Assembly (NCBI RefSeq): GCF_018130385.1
Contig: NZ_JAFCLU010000004.1
Location: 292,064-356,063, forward strand
Source: Bradyrhizobium sp. AUGA SZCCT0283
Lineage (GTDB): Bacteria; Pseudomonadota; Alphaproteobacteria; Rhizobiales; Xanthobacteraceae
Reading direction: 5' to 3'
Length of the DNA: 64,000 bases
Below, one piece after another: positions 16,872-26,414 of this stretch; positions within the stretch are counted from its first letter, which is position 1, and every line of letters begins with the position of its first letter. A model generated the notes under the pieces. It worked only from the letters and a program-made list of their open reading frames with translations, ran no database searches and was not told the DNA's origin. The translations under genes and the position numbers were made by a program.

Positions 16872-17732
16872 ATGCAGGTCGCGATGAAGAGAGACGTGAT
16901 CCGGCGCAAGGCCATCGAGCCGAAATCCAGTACGGACCATGAGACCGACGCGCGCGATAGCGGCGTCCAGTCGGTCGATCGCGCGCTCTCGATCATCGAA
17001 ACGCTGGCCGAGGACGACGAAGGCTATCGCCTGAGCGATCTCGCCATCCGCACGGGCCTTTCGACCTCGACGGTCCATCGCCTGCTAGGGACGCTGGAAA
17101 ACCGTCGCTTCGTGCAGTTCGATCGCACTCAGTCGAAATGGCATGTCGGCGCGCGCTGTTTCACGGTTGGCGCGACCTTCGCCCGCCGCCGCAATTTCTC
17201 GGCGCAGGCGGTGCCTTATTTGCGCAAGCTGCGCGACCTGACGCGCGAAACCGCCAATCTCGCCGTCGTCGATGACGAATTCATCATTGTGCTGACCCGC
17301 ATGGAAAGCCGCGAGATCATGCGTTCGCTAACCAAGGTCGGCGGCCGTGTCGCGATGGTGGCGTCCGGCGTCGGCAAGGCGGTGCTGGCGACCTATTCGG
17401 ATGCTGACGTCAGCGCCATCATCCGCCATCACGGCATGCCGCGGTTGACGGAAAAGTCGATCGTGCGGCCGGGCGACCTGTTCAAGGAACTCGAAAAAAT
17501 CCGCCGCCAGGGTTTTGCCATCGACGACGAGGAGGCCTGCATGGGCCTGCGCTGCATCGCCGCCGTCGTCTACAACGACTGCGCCGAGCCCTTGGCGGCG
17601 ATTTCCGTCTCGGGCATGACCAGCCGCCTTACCGACGACCGCCTGCCGATGCTCGGGCAGACGGTGCGGGAAGTCGCAGCGGAATTGACGGTGGCGCTTG
17701 GCGGCGCGTTGCCGGCGGCGAAACCGGCTTGA
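16872..17732 (+). CDS. IclR-family transcriptional regulator
   Basis: A 286-residue IclR regulator: N-terminal winged helix (VQSVDRALSIIETLAEDDEG, then LSDLAIRTGLSTSTVHRLLG) and a C-terminal effector domain with the usual GKAVLATYSD and a conserved cysteine region EEACMGLRCIAAVV. IclR proteins of this type often sense glyoxylate, pyruvate or aromatic acids. The start is uncertain: ATG at 16872 or, four codons later, at 16884; neither has a strong ribosome binding site. It sits alone between the oxalate block and the NYN gene. A role in glyoxylate control would fit the gcl cluster at 24.6 kb, but nothing in the DNA shows it. Confidence 0.88.
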   Translation: MQVAMKRDVIRRKAIEPKSSTDHETDARDSGVQSVDRALSIIETLAEDDEGYRLSDLAIRTGLSTSTVHRLLGTLENRRFVQFDRTQSKWHVGARCFTVGATFARRRNFSAQAVPYLRKLRDLTRETANLAVVDDEFIIVLTRMESREIMRSLTKVGGRVAMVASGVGKAVLATYSDADVSAIIRHHGMPRLTEKSIVRPGDLFKELEKIRRQGFAIDDEEACMGLRCIAAVVYNDCAEPLAAISVSGMTSRLTDDRLPMLGQTVREVAAELTVALGGALPAAKPA

Positions 17733-17874
17733 ACCGGGTTTGCGCTCCGTCATTGCCCGCCAGGGGCAATTAGGTCTGGCGGCGAGAGCCCCGACATCGG
17801 TATATCCATCCATCGCTGTCCAAGGCGCGGCTTCGAGGGGGCGATGTCCTCCGATTCGACGATTGGGGAAAGTC

Positions 17875-18663
17875 ATGGCTTCTGAAACCCGCTCGCCTCG
17901 TCTCGCCGTTCTGATCGATGCCGACAATGCGTCCGCAAAGATTGCGGATGGTCTGTTCGAGGAGATCGCCAAGATCGGCGAGGCCAGCGTTCGCCGCATC
18001 TATGGCGACTTCTCCAATGCAAGGTCCAAGGCCTGGGCCGATATCCTGTCGAAGCACGCCATCATACCCCAGCAGCAGTTCGCCTATACGACCGGAAAGA
18101 ATGCGTCCGACATCACCCTGGTCATCGACGCCATGGACCTGCTTCACGGTGGCCGGTTCGACGGCTTCTGCCTGGTCTCGTCCGACAGCGATTTTACGCG
18201 ACTGGCCGCCCGCATCCGCGAGCACGGCGTCGATGTATATGGGTTCGGCGAGCAGAAGACACCGGAAAGTTTTCGGCAGGCCTGCCGGAGGTTCTTCTAT
18301 ACCGAGAACCTGCTTGGCGGAACGGCGAACAATCAGGACGTCGCCGCGAGGTCGCAACTGCTGCAACCGCCCGATGCGGCGACCCCGATTATCAAGAAGG
18401 TCATCGCCCAGATGGAAAGCGAAGACGGGTGGGTCGCTCTCGGCGAAGTCGGAAAAGGGCTCACCAACCTGGCTCCCGATTTCGATTCGAGGACCTACGG
18501 CTCCCGCAAGCTGAGCGACCTCGTGCGAAAGACAAACGCTTTCGATATCGAGCAACCGAAAGGCGGAACCATGCGAATTCGGATCAAGCCGCCGGCCGGA
18601 TCGCCGCCGAAGGCGCGAGGCGCCCGAAAACCTGCGCCCGTGCCGGCGGCAAAATCCGTCTGA
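17875..18663 (+). CDS. NYN-domain RNase-like protein with C-terminal LOTUS/OST-HTH
   Basis: A 262-residue protein. Residues about 10-140 form a NYN (LabA-like, PIN-fold) domain with the acidic residues of a metal-dependent RNase: AVLIDADNAS, ASDITLVIDAMDLL and FCLVSSDSDFTRLA. Residues about 165-235 (IIKKVIAQMESEDGWVALGE then YGSRKLSDLVRK) look like an OST-HTH/LOTUS RNA-binding domain, and the tail is a basic Pro/Ala-rich extension. GGGGAAAG stands 2-3 bases before the chosen ATG; the frame is open upstream but without homology. The substrate RNA is unknown. Confidence 0.87.
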   Translation: MASETRSPRLAVLIDADNASAKIADGLFEEIAKIGEASVRRIYGDFSNARSKAWADILSKHAIIPQQQFAYTTGKNASDITLVIDAMDLLHGGRFDGFCLVSSDSDFTRLAARIREHGVDVYGFGEQKTPESFRQACRRFFYTENLLGGTANNQDVAARSQLLQPPDAATPIIKKVIAQMESEDGWVALGEVGKGLTNLAPDFDSRTYGSRKLSDLVRKTNAFDIEQPKGGTMRIRIKPPAGSPPKARGARKPAPVPAAKSV

Positions 18664-18835
18664 GCCCCGACCGCAACGAGCGCCACCACAAGGCATCCAT
18701 GATTAAAGGCATGGCACAGGCCCGCTTTTGGCGCAGAGCGGCCGGTTGGCGGGGCCTCTCGATCCGCTAGACTGCCCTGCAACGGATGAGCGAACGCGGT
18801 TGCGTCCTCTGCCGCCAAGAAACGCAGGGGAAACC

Positions 18836-19897
18836 ATGGGCCGGAAGATCGCGATCGTCGGAGCGGGCGCCGTCGGCGGCTATGCCGGCGCCCATATGGC
18901 GCAGGCGGGCGAGGACGTCACGTTCATCGATCCCTGGCCCGAGCATGTCGAGCATATGCGCAAGCACGGGCTGCGCGTCACCCACGCCATGGATGTTGCG
19001 GAGTTCTCGGTGCCCGTGCGCGCGCTCCATGTCACGGATGCGCAGCAGCTCTCCAAGGAGCAGCCGGTCGACATCGCCTTCGTCTGCATGAAGTCCTACG
19101 ACACGGCCTGGGCCACCATGCTGATCCGGCAATATCTGGCGCCGGACGGCTATGTCGTGTCGCTGCAGAACTGCATGAACGAGGAGACGATTGCCGGCAT
19201 TGTCGGCTGGGGCAAGACGCTGGGCTGCATTGCCAGCAGCATCACGGTGAACCTGCCGGAGCCCGGCCACATCCATCGCGGCGCCGGCAAGGGCGGGGCG
19301 GCGCATACCGTGTTTCGCGCCGGCGAAGTGCACGGCCGCATCACGCCGCGGGCGGAGGAAGTCTGCCGCCTGGTCGGCTATTCCGACAGCGCCAAGGTGA
19401 CGGACAATCTCTGGGGCGAGCGCTGGTCGAAACTGGTCGCCAACGTCATGGGCAACGGGCTCTCCGCCTGCACTGGGCTGCCGGGTGCGGAAATTTTGCA
19501 AAGCGAGCCGCTGCGCCGTTTCTCCACGCGGCTCGGCAGCGAAGCGATCCGCGTTGGCCAGGCGCAGGGCTATCAGCTGGAAGAGATCCTGCACCTTGCG
19601 CCCGACACGATCGCGCGCGCCGGTGAAGGAGACGAGGCGGCGATGCGCGTCTGCGACGAGCAGCGGTTCAAGGACGGCAAGCGTACCTCTTCCCAGCAGC
19701 GCCCCTCGATGGGCCAGGACATGCAGAAGGGCCGGCGCACCGAGATCGAATTCCTCAATGGCTTGGTGGTGCGCGAGGGCGAAAAGATCGGGATTCCCTG
19801 CGCCGCAAATGCCGCGCTGACCGATATCGTCAAACGCGTGGAGTGCGGTGAGTTGAGTCCGGATCCGCGGCACATCACGGAACTGCGGCTGAACTGA
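18836..19897 (+). CDS. Ketopantoate reductase-like dehydrogenase (second copy)
   Basis: A 353-residue ApbA/PanE-type 2-hydroxyacid dehydrogenase with the nucleotide site KIAIVGAGAVGGYAGAHMAQ, the catalytic lysine region ERWSKLVANVMGNGLSA and a C-terminal ligand-binding portion. AGGGG stands 5 bases before the ATG at 18836. It is clearly divergent from the copy at 3248-4270. It stands alone, so no pathway can be assigned; biosynthetic PanE is one possibility, but the C-terminal extension of about 50 residues argues for a catabolic relative. Confidence 0.87.
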   Translation: MGRKIAIVGAGAVGGYAGAHMAQAGEDVTFIDPWPEHVEHMRKHGLRVTHAMDVAEFSVPVRALHVTDAQQLSKEQPVDIAFVCMKSYDTAWATMLIRQYLAPDGYVVSLQNCMNEETIAGIVGWGKTLGCIASSITVNLPEPGHIHRGAGKGGAAHTVFRAGEVHGRITPRAEEVCRLVGYSDSAKVTDNLWGERWSKLVANVMGNGLSACTGLPGAEILQSEPLRRFSTRLGSEAIRVGQAQGYQLEEILHLAPDTIARAGEGDEAAMRVCDEQRFKDGKRTSSQQRPSMGQDMQKGRRTEIEFLNGLVVREGEKIGIPCAANAALTDIVKRVECGELSPDPRHITELRLN

Positions 19898-20016
19898 GCG
19901 GCTTTGCGAGTAGTTCAGCGTCATTGCGAGCGCAGCGACACCCGGCACGATGCAGAGACGATACCTGCTGATCGCTTTGCTCATGCAGGCTACGAGCCGA
20001 GCAGGCTTTCGGAACG

Positions 20017-20685
20017 TCAGCGCCTGCCCACGCGCCATCCCATTTCCCAGAAATCGGCTTCGAGCCGGGTGGCTTCCCGGAAGATCGCGATCAGCTCTGC
20101 CTCGCGGGCCGGCGTGGCGTAGAGACCAGCGAGACCTTCGAGATGTGACCGCGCCTTCGCTGCGACCTCCTGGTAGGGCGCCCCGGCATACTCGGCGATC
20201 CAGACGCTATATGGGTTTGTTGCAGCGAGCCCATTGGGCCGCGCGGCGAGCCGCGTCGCGATCTCGGCGTAGCCGATGATGCAGGGGGCGAGCGCCACCT
20301 TGAGCGCCAGGAGATCGCCGCGCATTCCCGCGTCAAGCACGTAGCGGGTATAGGCCAGCATCTCGACCGCCGGAGCGGCCTGTTCAAGATCGGTGGCTGA
20401 CAGGCCCCAGCCGGCGCAGAGTTTTACGTGCAGGTTCATCTCGACGTCGAGAATGGCTGAGAGGCCGGCCGCCGCTTCGCGCATGTCGGCGAGGCTGGGC
20501 GACTTATAGACCGAGAGCGCGTAGGCGCGGGCAAACTCGATGAGGAACAGGTAATCCTGGACGAGGTAGTGACGAAACGCCGCCTCGGTGAGCGAACCGT
20601 CTGCCAGCCCCTCCGTGAAGGGGTGCTCGGTATAGGCCCGCCACTCGGCGGATGCCGCTGCCTTCAGTCGCTCGAAGAAACTCAT
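20017..20685 (-). CDS. tenA: TenA-family protein (thiaminase II / aminopyrimidine aminohydrolase)
   Basis: A 222-residue all-helical TenA protein, which salvages thiamine pyrimidine by hydrolysing aminopyrimidines. Family marks are the HYLVQDYLFLIEFARAYA helix, the nucleophile cysteine in ALAPCIIGYAEIATRLA, and the C-terminal acidic motif ATRLEADFWEMGW. It starts 41 bases after the HpcH/HpaI aldolase gene on the same strand and is likely co-transcribed. The aldolase link is unusual for a thiamine salvage gene; PQQ-type or other TenA-like roles are possible. Confidence 0.88.
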   Translation of the reverse strand: MSFFERLKAAASAEWRAYTEHPFTEGLADGSLTEAAFRHYLVQDYLFLIEFARAYALSVYKSPSLADMREAAAGLSAILDVEMNLHVKLCAGWGLSATDLEQAAPAVEMLAYTRYVLDAGMRGDLLALKVALAPCIIGYAEIATRLAARPNGLAATNPYSVWIAEYAGAPYQEVAAKARSHLEGLAGLYATPAREAELIAIFREATRLEADFWEMGWRVGRR

Positions 20686-20726
20686 GATCTTTCGCTGGCC
20701 TTTCGTTCCAGGGAGTGCCTGCCGGA

Positions 20727-21689
20727 CTATACCGGCAACTTCCGCTTCTGGTGTGCGCGGCCCTTGATGGCGGATGCCTCGCTGTGCCCTGCGATCACCC
20801 GCACGCCCTCGTCGATCCGGGCAGTGATGTTGTCCGGCGTGCAGCCTTGCAGGAAAGCGACGCCGTTCTTGCGGCAGGCCGCCAGGATACGGTCGCGCGC
20901 CGCCTGCATTTCCGGGGGATAGGGTTCGGGCGGAATCGTGCGGTAGCCGAGCGAAAGACTCAAATCGCCCGGGCCGATCTCGGCAAATCCCAGCCCCGGC
21001 ACCGCGAGGATCTGTTCGCAATTGGCGACACCTTCGGGGCTTTCCAGCTTCACTCCCAGCAGCAGTTCCCCTTTCGGATTGAGCGGCCAGGGATCGCAGC
21101 GCTCCAGATATTCCTCGGTCGACAGGCCCCAGATCGGCGCCGCGGTGGTTTCCGATCCGCGGCCCCGGGTGCCGATGCCGAGCAGCTTGCGCCCGGCGGC
21201 GTCGGTCCCGCCGTCCTTTGCCCGTATCGCTCCCGCCATCCGCGCCATCGGCGAGGGGATCGCAGGATCGACGCCCATCGTGTTGTGTGGATAGCGGCAG
21301 GATTCCACGAAGGCGCGCACCGCGTCGGCGGTTTCCGCCTGGCAGAGCAGGATGCCATGCACGCCGCGGCCGAGGATCTGGCGGAACTGCCAGGCGTTGT
21401 AACGCACATGTGCGGCGTCGATTCCATTTACCGGCGCCTCGACGATCACGGTCGGCGTGCGGTGCCCCGACCGTGTCGGCCCGGCATCGACCATGCCGCG
21501 CATATAGTCGGCAAGGCCGGCCATGTCGAAGCAGCCGTGCTCCATGCCGACATTCATGTAGTCGGCCCAGGTGCCGGCATCGATGCGACCCTGCGCATGG
21601 GTCAGCACGTGGCCGCTATGCGGACCGTCATAATAGATCGCCTGATCCTGCTCCAGCAGTTCGACGCAGCGACTGATCCGATTACCCAT
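20727..21689 (-). CDS. HpcH/HpaI aldolase/citrate lyase-family protein
   Basis: A 320-residue TIM-barrel enzyme of the HpcH/HpaI aldolase family, which cleaves or forms C-C bonds of 2-oxo acids with a divalent metal. The signature GVKLESPEGVANCEQILAVPG carries the metal glutamate, followed by GFAEIGPGDLSLSLGY with the metal aspartate. Compared with bacterial HpaI (about 260 residues) it has extra residues in the first half. GGAGGAG stands 6 bases before the ATG at 21689. Substrate not evident. Confidence 0.87.
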   Translation of the reverse strand: MGNRISRCVELLEQDQAIYYDGPHSGHVLTHAQGRIDAGTWADYMNVGMEHGCFDMAGLADYMRGMVDAGPTRSGHRTPTVIVEAPVNGIDAAHVRYNAWQFRQILGRGVHGILLCQAETADAVRAFVESCRYPHNTMGVDPAIPSPMARMAGAIRAKDGGTDAAGRKLLGIGTRGRGSETTAAPIWGLSTEEYLERCDPWPLNPKGELLLGVKLESPEGVANCEQILAVPGLGFAEIGPGDLSLSLGYRTIPPEPYPPEMQAARDRILAACRKNGVAFLQGCTPDNITARIDEGVRVIAGHSEASAIKGRAHQKRKLPV

Positions 21690-21887
21690 CAAGGTCTCCT
21701 CCGGTGGCTTCTGGCGATGCCAGAGGAAGGCTATCGCGTTTTCACGCGAAGTGGATACCGTGAGATTCGGAAAGTGCCCAGGACCGGACCTTGGATCGGA
21801 TTTTGGAGCTTTCGCCTCACCAAGCTGCGCGTTCGTTGTTTACGATCCAACAAGTCGGTCCGATGAAACTTGGCATGGAAAATCGCC

Positions 21888-23036
21888 ATGGGGATAACAA
21901 GCCATACTGCTGCGCCCACGGCAGCTCTTGCTCTCGGCCTCTTTTTGACGCCGCCGGCTTCCATCGCCACGTCGCTGATCGCGGTCGTCGTCGGCAATCT
22001 CAGCCGCACGTCGCCTGCGATGGGTGAGCCGGCCGCACTCACCAAAAAGCAATCGGATGCGCTCGGTACATACAATGATTCACGAAGCCGCTTTGAGCAG
22101 ATCCTGAGCCAGCGGCGCGCGCAGATCAATTCGAACCAACGGCTGCCAAACCTGCCGGGGCAGGCGCTCTACCTTGCACGCAACAACATGATGAGCGCAT
22201 ACAAGGATCTCACCGACGCTCTTCCGTCCAAAATAGGCAGACCCAACAAATACGGAATCCCTCCGGCGTATTTTAGCGCCGACAATGAGCCGCTGCTCGA
22301 TGAGTACAGGAGACTGTTCGACCTGATGCAATCGCCGCCCGTCGACGCGCAAAAATCAGATACTCCATTCAAGGACGTTGCCGATTTGGGCACGGCGATT
22401 GCGCGAGCCAGGGGCCTTGATGCGGCCAATGCCGAAGCGGCAGGCCGTATCAGCCTGGGGCTGTTCTTTGCCGAGACAAACGGAAATCAAAACATCGGGA
22501 ATGCGCGCTCGAATAAATATAAGGGCAGCTTGCAAACAGGCGTACCCGAAGATCAAAATGGGCGAAAGAAGTGGGCGGCGATAAGGAAGTCGATAGCGGC
22601 ATTTGATCCTACACTGATCCTTCGCGACGACAAGGAAGAGGCGCGCGTTGGCAATCAGGATCGTCGGTACAACCACTGGACCGCCGTGCGCGATGGTTTG
22701 ATGAACGCACATGCGGACATTTTCCCGCAAGTACCGTCGATCGTAAAAACGCTGCCAGATCCGATCGATCAGATGAAGCTCTTTGAGCTAATCCAGATTA
22801 TTCCCAGCCCGACGAGGTCCGCGCTCGGCTCACGCAACCTGGTCGACTACAGAATTTCCGACCCGAAGGTGATGGCCTATCTACGAAACAACAGCATTTT
22901 CACCTTTGGACAGGCGGACAGGGCCAAAACATCTGCAACCTTCCGTGAAATTCTTGATGCGATGTGGCTCTTCAACGACAAGTTTGAACGAGCGATTTCC
23001 AAATTCGACGAGATCAAGAAGCAGTCAAAGGGTTGA
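21888..23036 (+). CDS. Secreted hypothetical protein, possibly lysozyme-like
   Basis: A 382-residue protein starting with a signal-peptide-like stretch (TAALALGLFLTPPASIATSL). The middle contains LGLFFAETNGNQNIGNARSN followed by YKGSLQTG, an order of glutamate, asparagine/serine and glycine-x-x-glutamine that faintly recalls the active-site region of lytic transglycosylases. I do not recognise a family with confidence. A TTG start 18 bases upstream is possible; the ATG at 21888 begins the signal peptide. A divergent peptidoglycan amidase lies next door, which makes a cell-wall role plausible. Confidence 0.6.
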   Translation: MGITSHTAAPTAALALGLFLTPPASIATSLIAVVVGNLSRTSPAMGEPAALTKKQSDALGTYNDSRSRFEQILSQRRAQINSNQRLPNLPGQALYLARNNMMSAYKDLTDALPSKIGRPNKYGIPPAYFSADNEPLLDEYRRLFDLMQSPPVDAQKSDTPFKDVADLGTAIARARGLDAANAEAAGRISLGLFFAETNGNQNIGNARSNKYKGSLQTGVPEDQNGRKKWAAIRKSIAAFDPTLILRDDKEEARVGNQDRRYNHWTAVRDGLMNAHADIFPQVPSIVKTLPDPIDQMKLFELIQIIPSPTRSALGSRNLVDYRISDPKVMAYLRNNSIFTFGQADRAKTSATFREILDAMWLFNDKFERAISKFDEIKKQSKG

Positions 23037-23083
23037 AGCCGGCAGGTCGGGTTCGGGTGCGAGGCGGGACCGCCACCTCGCCA

Positions 23084-24103
23084 TCAGAGCGGACCGAGCA
23101 TGGCCCACCGGGGCTCGCAGAATCCCTTCACGGCCGCCGTGACACCGCTGCTGATGATGTCCCGGCGCTCAGGCGAATTCATCTTGAGCTCTTCGTCCCG
23201 GTTGATGATCGAGCCCGCCTCGAGCAGGACGGCAGCCATCCGGGTCTTTCTCAGCACGATCAGTTCATCGTAGCGGTAGACGCCGGTTTCCTTGTTCAGC
23301 AGTGGACGCTGGTGCCGGCCCATGATGGGCTGGGAATACTGCTTGGCATAATCAAGGCCCTGGGCCTTCATTTCCTTGCCGATCAGTTCGGCGAACGAGA
23401 GGCTCGTCTTGAAGTCCGGATTGTTGCGGGAGACGAAGACGGAATAGCCGCTGAAGCGGTCGCTGAAACGGCTTTTCTTCCCCTCGAACTCCCAGTCCTC
23501 GAGGAATTTGTTGGGCACGGAGTCATGGTGAATCGACAGCAAGAGATCCGCACCCAGATTGTTGGCGTTGTCGACGCGCTTGACGAGGCTGCGCCTGGCC
23601 TTGCCCTCGGTCAGGAGCAGTCTGGTCTCGGAAAAGCCTTCGGCCTTCAGCCTCTCCTCGATCCGCTTCGCAAGGCGCAGATTGAAGACAAACTCGGAGA
23701 CGTTGCGGGCGCTGATCGCGCCTTCCGATTCGGCGGTATGACCCACGTCCAGAACGATCCGGAACTTCGAGGGATCGCACCGTGGTGCGACCGGTTTCAA
23801 AGCGGCAGGGTTCAAGCCGAACGGTCCCCGGGCGGCAAGCTTGACGGTCTGCTGCTTTCGCGAGGCGGCGGGCCTCGTCAAAGTGGCTGGCCTGCGCGTA
23901 GTGACGTGCTTTGGCGGTTTAGCTCGTTTTGGCGGTTTGGCTTGCTTTGACGAGCTTTTGAAGACATCCGACAGCCAGCCGGCATCGCTGGCCTCGACCG
24001 GCAGAAGCGCCATTGCGGCCATCGCGGCGATGATGGTGCGGCGGCGGGGCCAAAATCCCGAAGCGATACTGCCGAGAACACAAATGAACCCGCGGCGCTT
24101 CAT
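23084..24103 (-). CDS. Periplasmic N-acetylmuramoyl-L-alanine amidase (Amidase_3)
   Basis: A 339-residue zinc amidase that cuts the lactyl-peptide bond of peptidoglycan. An N-terminal membrane or signal segment (about 20-40) is followed by a basic Lys/Pro/Ala linker, then the catalytic domain from about residue 115. Zinc ligands are seen in VLDVGHTAESEG (His), VSEFVFNLRLA (Glu) and SIHHDSVPN (His), with the catalytic Glu in LLEAGSIINRDEE. The start at 24103 has a GAGGGGGG-type site upstream; a frame extension above it lacks homology. It is convergent with the secreted hypothetical gene, with 47 bases between the stops. Confidence 0.87.
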   Translation of the reverse strand: MKRRGFICVLGSIASGFWPRRRTIIAAMAAMALLPVEASDAGWLSDVFKSSSKQAKPPKRAKPPKHVTTRRPATLTRPAASRKQQTVKLAARGPFGLNPAALKPVAPRCDPSKFRIVLDVGHTAESEGAISARNVSEFVFNLRLAKRIEERLKAEGFSETRLLLTEGKARRSLVKRVDNANNLGADLLLSIHHDSVPNKFLEDWEFEGKKSRFSDRFSGYSVFVSRNNPDFKTSLSFAELIGKEMKAQGLDYAKQYSQPIMGRHQRPLLNKETGVYRYDELIVLRKTRMAAVLLEAGSIINRDEELKMNSPERRDIISSGVTAAVKGFCEPRWAMLGPL

Positions 24104-24283
24104 GCTCGCCCCCCTCGCGAAGGCCATCATAGCAGCTCGGATCGCTATACCGGAAGAGGCCGGTGACACGGGCTGCGGGTGCTCCGGGCACCCGGCTTTC
24201 CCTGCACCTTCCGTCTTTCATGGCGCAAGAACTCAAGCACGGCGGGGGCGCAACGTGTCGCGAGATCGCGACGTCATACTCTG

Positions 24284-24397
24284 CCGTCATCGTCCGCCAT
24301 GCGGACTGGGGCGGGCGATCCAGTATTCCAGAGACGCTTCGGTTCAACCGGCATGCCGCGGCGTACTGGATACCCCCCACATGTGCGGGTTATGACG
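24284..24397. repeat. Dispersed palindromic (REP/MITE-like) element
   Basis: This stretch starts CCGTCATCGTCCGCCATGCG and ends CATGTGCGGGTTATGACG, so its ends are inverted repeats. Internally, GATCCAGTATTCC and GCGTACTGGATAC form a second inverted pair. This is the format of short non-coding palindromic repeats I associate with Bradyrhizobium and Rhodopseudomonas intergenic regions. It fills part of the 494-base gap between the amidase and gcl; the rest of the gap shows no gene. Confidence 0.6.
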
Positions 24398-24597
24398 ATC
24401 TGTGGGTGCGCGCCGTTGCCTTCATCGGCGAAGCCGGGCAATTGAATTGTTTCATTGAGCGGCTGCCCCAACCGCCTGATCCGACATGCTTTTTCAGCGG
24501 TCGTTCCACATCGCGGGAAACAAATTCGAGTCCGTTGAGATCGCTGATAGCAGCCGTGATGATCGCATCAGAGCAACACGGTCAAGCGAGGATCGAA

Positions 24598-26397
24598 ATG
24601 GCGAAGATGCGAGCGATCGATGCGGCGGTACGGATCCTGGAAAAGGAGGGGGTGACCATCGCCTTCGGTGTTCCCGGAGCTGCGATCAATCCGTTGTACT
24701 CCGCGCTGAAGAAGCGCGGCTCGATCGGCCACATCCTGGCGCGGCATGTCGAGGGCGCTTCGCACATGGCCGAGGGCTATACCCGCGCCAAGGCCGGCAA
24801 TATCGGCGTCTGCATCGGCACGTCAGGTCCGGCCGGCACCGACATGATCACCGGACTTTATTCGGCGATCGCGGACTCGATTCCGATCCTCTGCATTACC
24901 GGGCAGGCGCCGCGCGCGCGGCTCTACAAGGAAGACTTTCAGGCCATCGATATCGAATCGATTGCAAAACCGGTGACGAAATGGGCGGTCACCGTGCGCG
25001 AGCCGGCGCTGGTGCCGCGCGTGTTCAGCCAGGCGTTTCACATCATGCGTTCGGGCCGTCCCGGACCTGTGCTGATCGACCTTCCGCTCGACGTGCAGCT
25101 TGCCGAAATCGAATTCGACGACGAGACCTATGAGCCGCTGGCGGTCTACAAGCCCGCGGCTACGCGGAAGCAGATCGAAAAGGCGCTCGAGATGCTCAAC
25201 GCCGCGGAACGGCCGCTGATCGTGGCGGGCGGCGGTGTCATCAATGCCGATGCGTCGGAGTTGCTGGTGGCGTTCGCCGAAACCGTCAATGTTCCGGTGG
25301 TGCCGACGCTGATGGGGTGGGGCGCCATTCCCGACGATCACGTGCTGATGGCGGGCATGGTCGGCTTGCAGACCAGCCACCGCTACGGCAACGCGACCAT
25401 GCTGCAATCCGACTTCGTGCTCGGGATCGGCAACCGCTGGGCCAACCGGCACACCGGTTCGATCGAGACCTACACCAAGGGCCGGACGTTCGTGCATGTC
25501 GATATCGAGCCGACGCAGATCGGGCGCGTCTTCAATCCCGATTTCGGCATCGTGTCCGACGCCAAGGCGGCGCTGGAATTGTTCGTCACGGTCGCCAGGG
25601 AGTGGCGGAAGGCCGGCAAGCTCAGGGAGCGGCAGGCGTGGCCGGCGGCGTGCCAGGACCGCAAGCGCTCGATGCTGCGCAAGAGCCATTTCGACGACAT
25701 GCCGATCAAGCCGCAGCGCGTCTACGAGGAGATGAACAGGACGTTCGGACGCGACACCTGCTACGTCAGCGTGATCGGGCTGTCGCAGATCGCCGGCGCG
25801 CAATTCCTGGGTGTCTACGGCCCGCGCAACTGGATCAATGCCGGGCAGGCCGGTCCGCTCGGCTGGACGTTGCCGGCGGCGCTCGGCGTGCGTGCGGCCG
25901 ATCCGACCCGCGAGATCGTCGCGCTGTCGGGCGACTATGATTTCCAGTTCCTGATCGAGGAACTCGCGGTCGGCGCGCAGTTCAAATTGCCTTACATCCA
26001 CGTCGTCGTGAACAACTCCTATCTCGGACTGATCCGCCAGGCGCAGCGCGGCTTCGACATGGATTACCATGTCCAGCTTTCCTTCGAGAACATCAACGCG
26101 CCGGAGCTCGGGGTCTATGGCGTCGACCACGTCGCGGTCGCCGAGGGGCTGGGCTGCAAGGCGATCCGCGTCACCGACCCGAACCATGCGCAGGCGGCGT
26201 TCGCGACCGCGCGCGAATGGATCGCTGAATTTCAGGTGCCTGTCGTCGTCGAGTTCATTCTCGAACGGGTCACCAACATCTCGATGGGCACCGAGATCGA
26301 CAACATCGTCGAATTCGAGGAGGTGCTCGATCTGCCGCTGGACGACACGCCGGCCAAATCGAGCGCACCGCAATCCGGCAAGCTGCTGCCGGCATAA
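24598..26397 (+). CDS. gcl: Glyoxylate carboligase
   Basis: A 599-residue thiamine-diphosphate enzyme that condenses two glyoxylates to tartronate semialdehyde and CO2. It is separated from other acetolactate-synthase relatives by Val51 in [17 protein letters not shown], where related enzymes have the catalytic glutamate; the same valine is a hallmark of Gcl. The pyrophosphate motif is [18 protein letters not shown]...NNS. The length matches the E. coli enzyme (593). GAGG stands 6 bases before the ATG at 24598; the frame is open for another 145 codons upstream without homology. First gene of gcl-hyi-glxR. No oxalate-type operator was seen in the 494 bases upstream. Confidence 0.95.
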   Translation: MAKMRAIDAAVRILEKEGVTIAFGVPGAAINPLYSALKKRGSIGHILARHVEGASHMAEGYTRAKAGNIGVCIGTSGPAGTDMITGLYSAIADSIPILCITGQAPRARLYKEDFQAIDIESIAKPVTKWAVTVREPALVPRVFSQAFHIMRSGRPGPVLIDLPLDVQLAEIEFDDETYEPLAVYKPAATRKQIEKALEMLNAAERPLIVAGGGVINADASELLVAFAETVNVPVVPTLMGWGAIPDDHVLMAGMVGLQTSHRYGNATMLQSDFVLGIGNRWANRHTGSIETYTKGRTFVHVDIEPTQIGRVFNPDFGIVSDAKAALELFVTVAREWRKAGKLRERQAWPAACQDRKRSMLRKSHFDDMPIKPQRVYEEMNRTFGRDTCYVSVIGLSQIAGAQFLGVYGPRNWINAGQAGPLGWTLPAALGVRAADPTREIVALSGDYDFQFLIEELAVGAQFKLPYIHVVVNNSYLGLIRQAQRGFDMDYHVQLSFENINAPELGVYGVDHVAVAEGLGCKAIRVTDPNHAQAAFATAREWIAEFQVPVVVEFILERVTNISMGTEIDNIVEFEEVLDLPLDDTPAKSSAPQSGKLLPA

Positions 26398-26414
26398 ATC
26401 GAGGAGAGTAGATC

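Noticed and set aside
19919..19939. CGTCATTGCGAGCGCAGCGA as a REP element
   Set aside because: It resembles the start of a common rhizobial repeat, but the rest of the element and its inverted end are not visible, so it was not listed as a repeat.
24163..24597. A 145-residue N-terminal extension of Gcl
   Set aside because: It crosses a non-coding palindromic repeat and has no homology; numbering from 24598 puts the hallmark valine at position 51.
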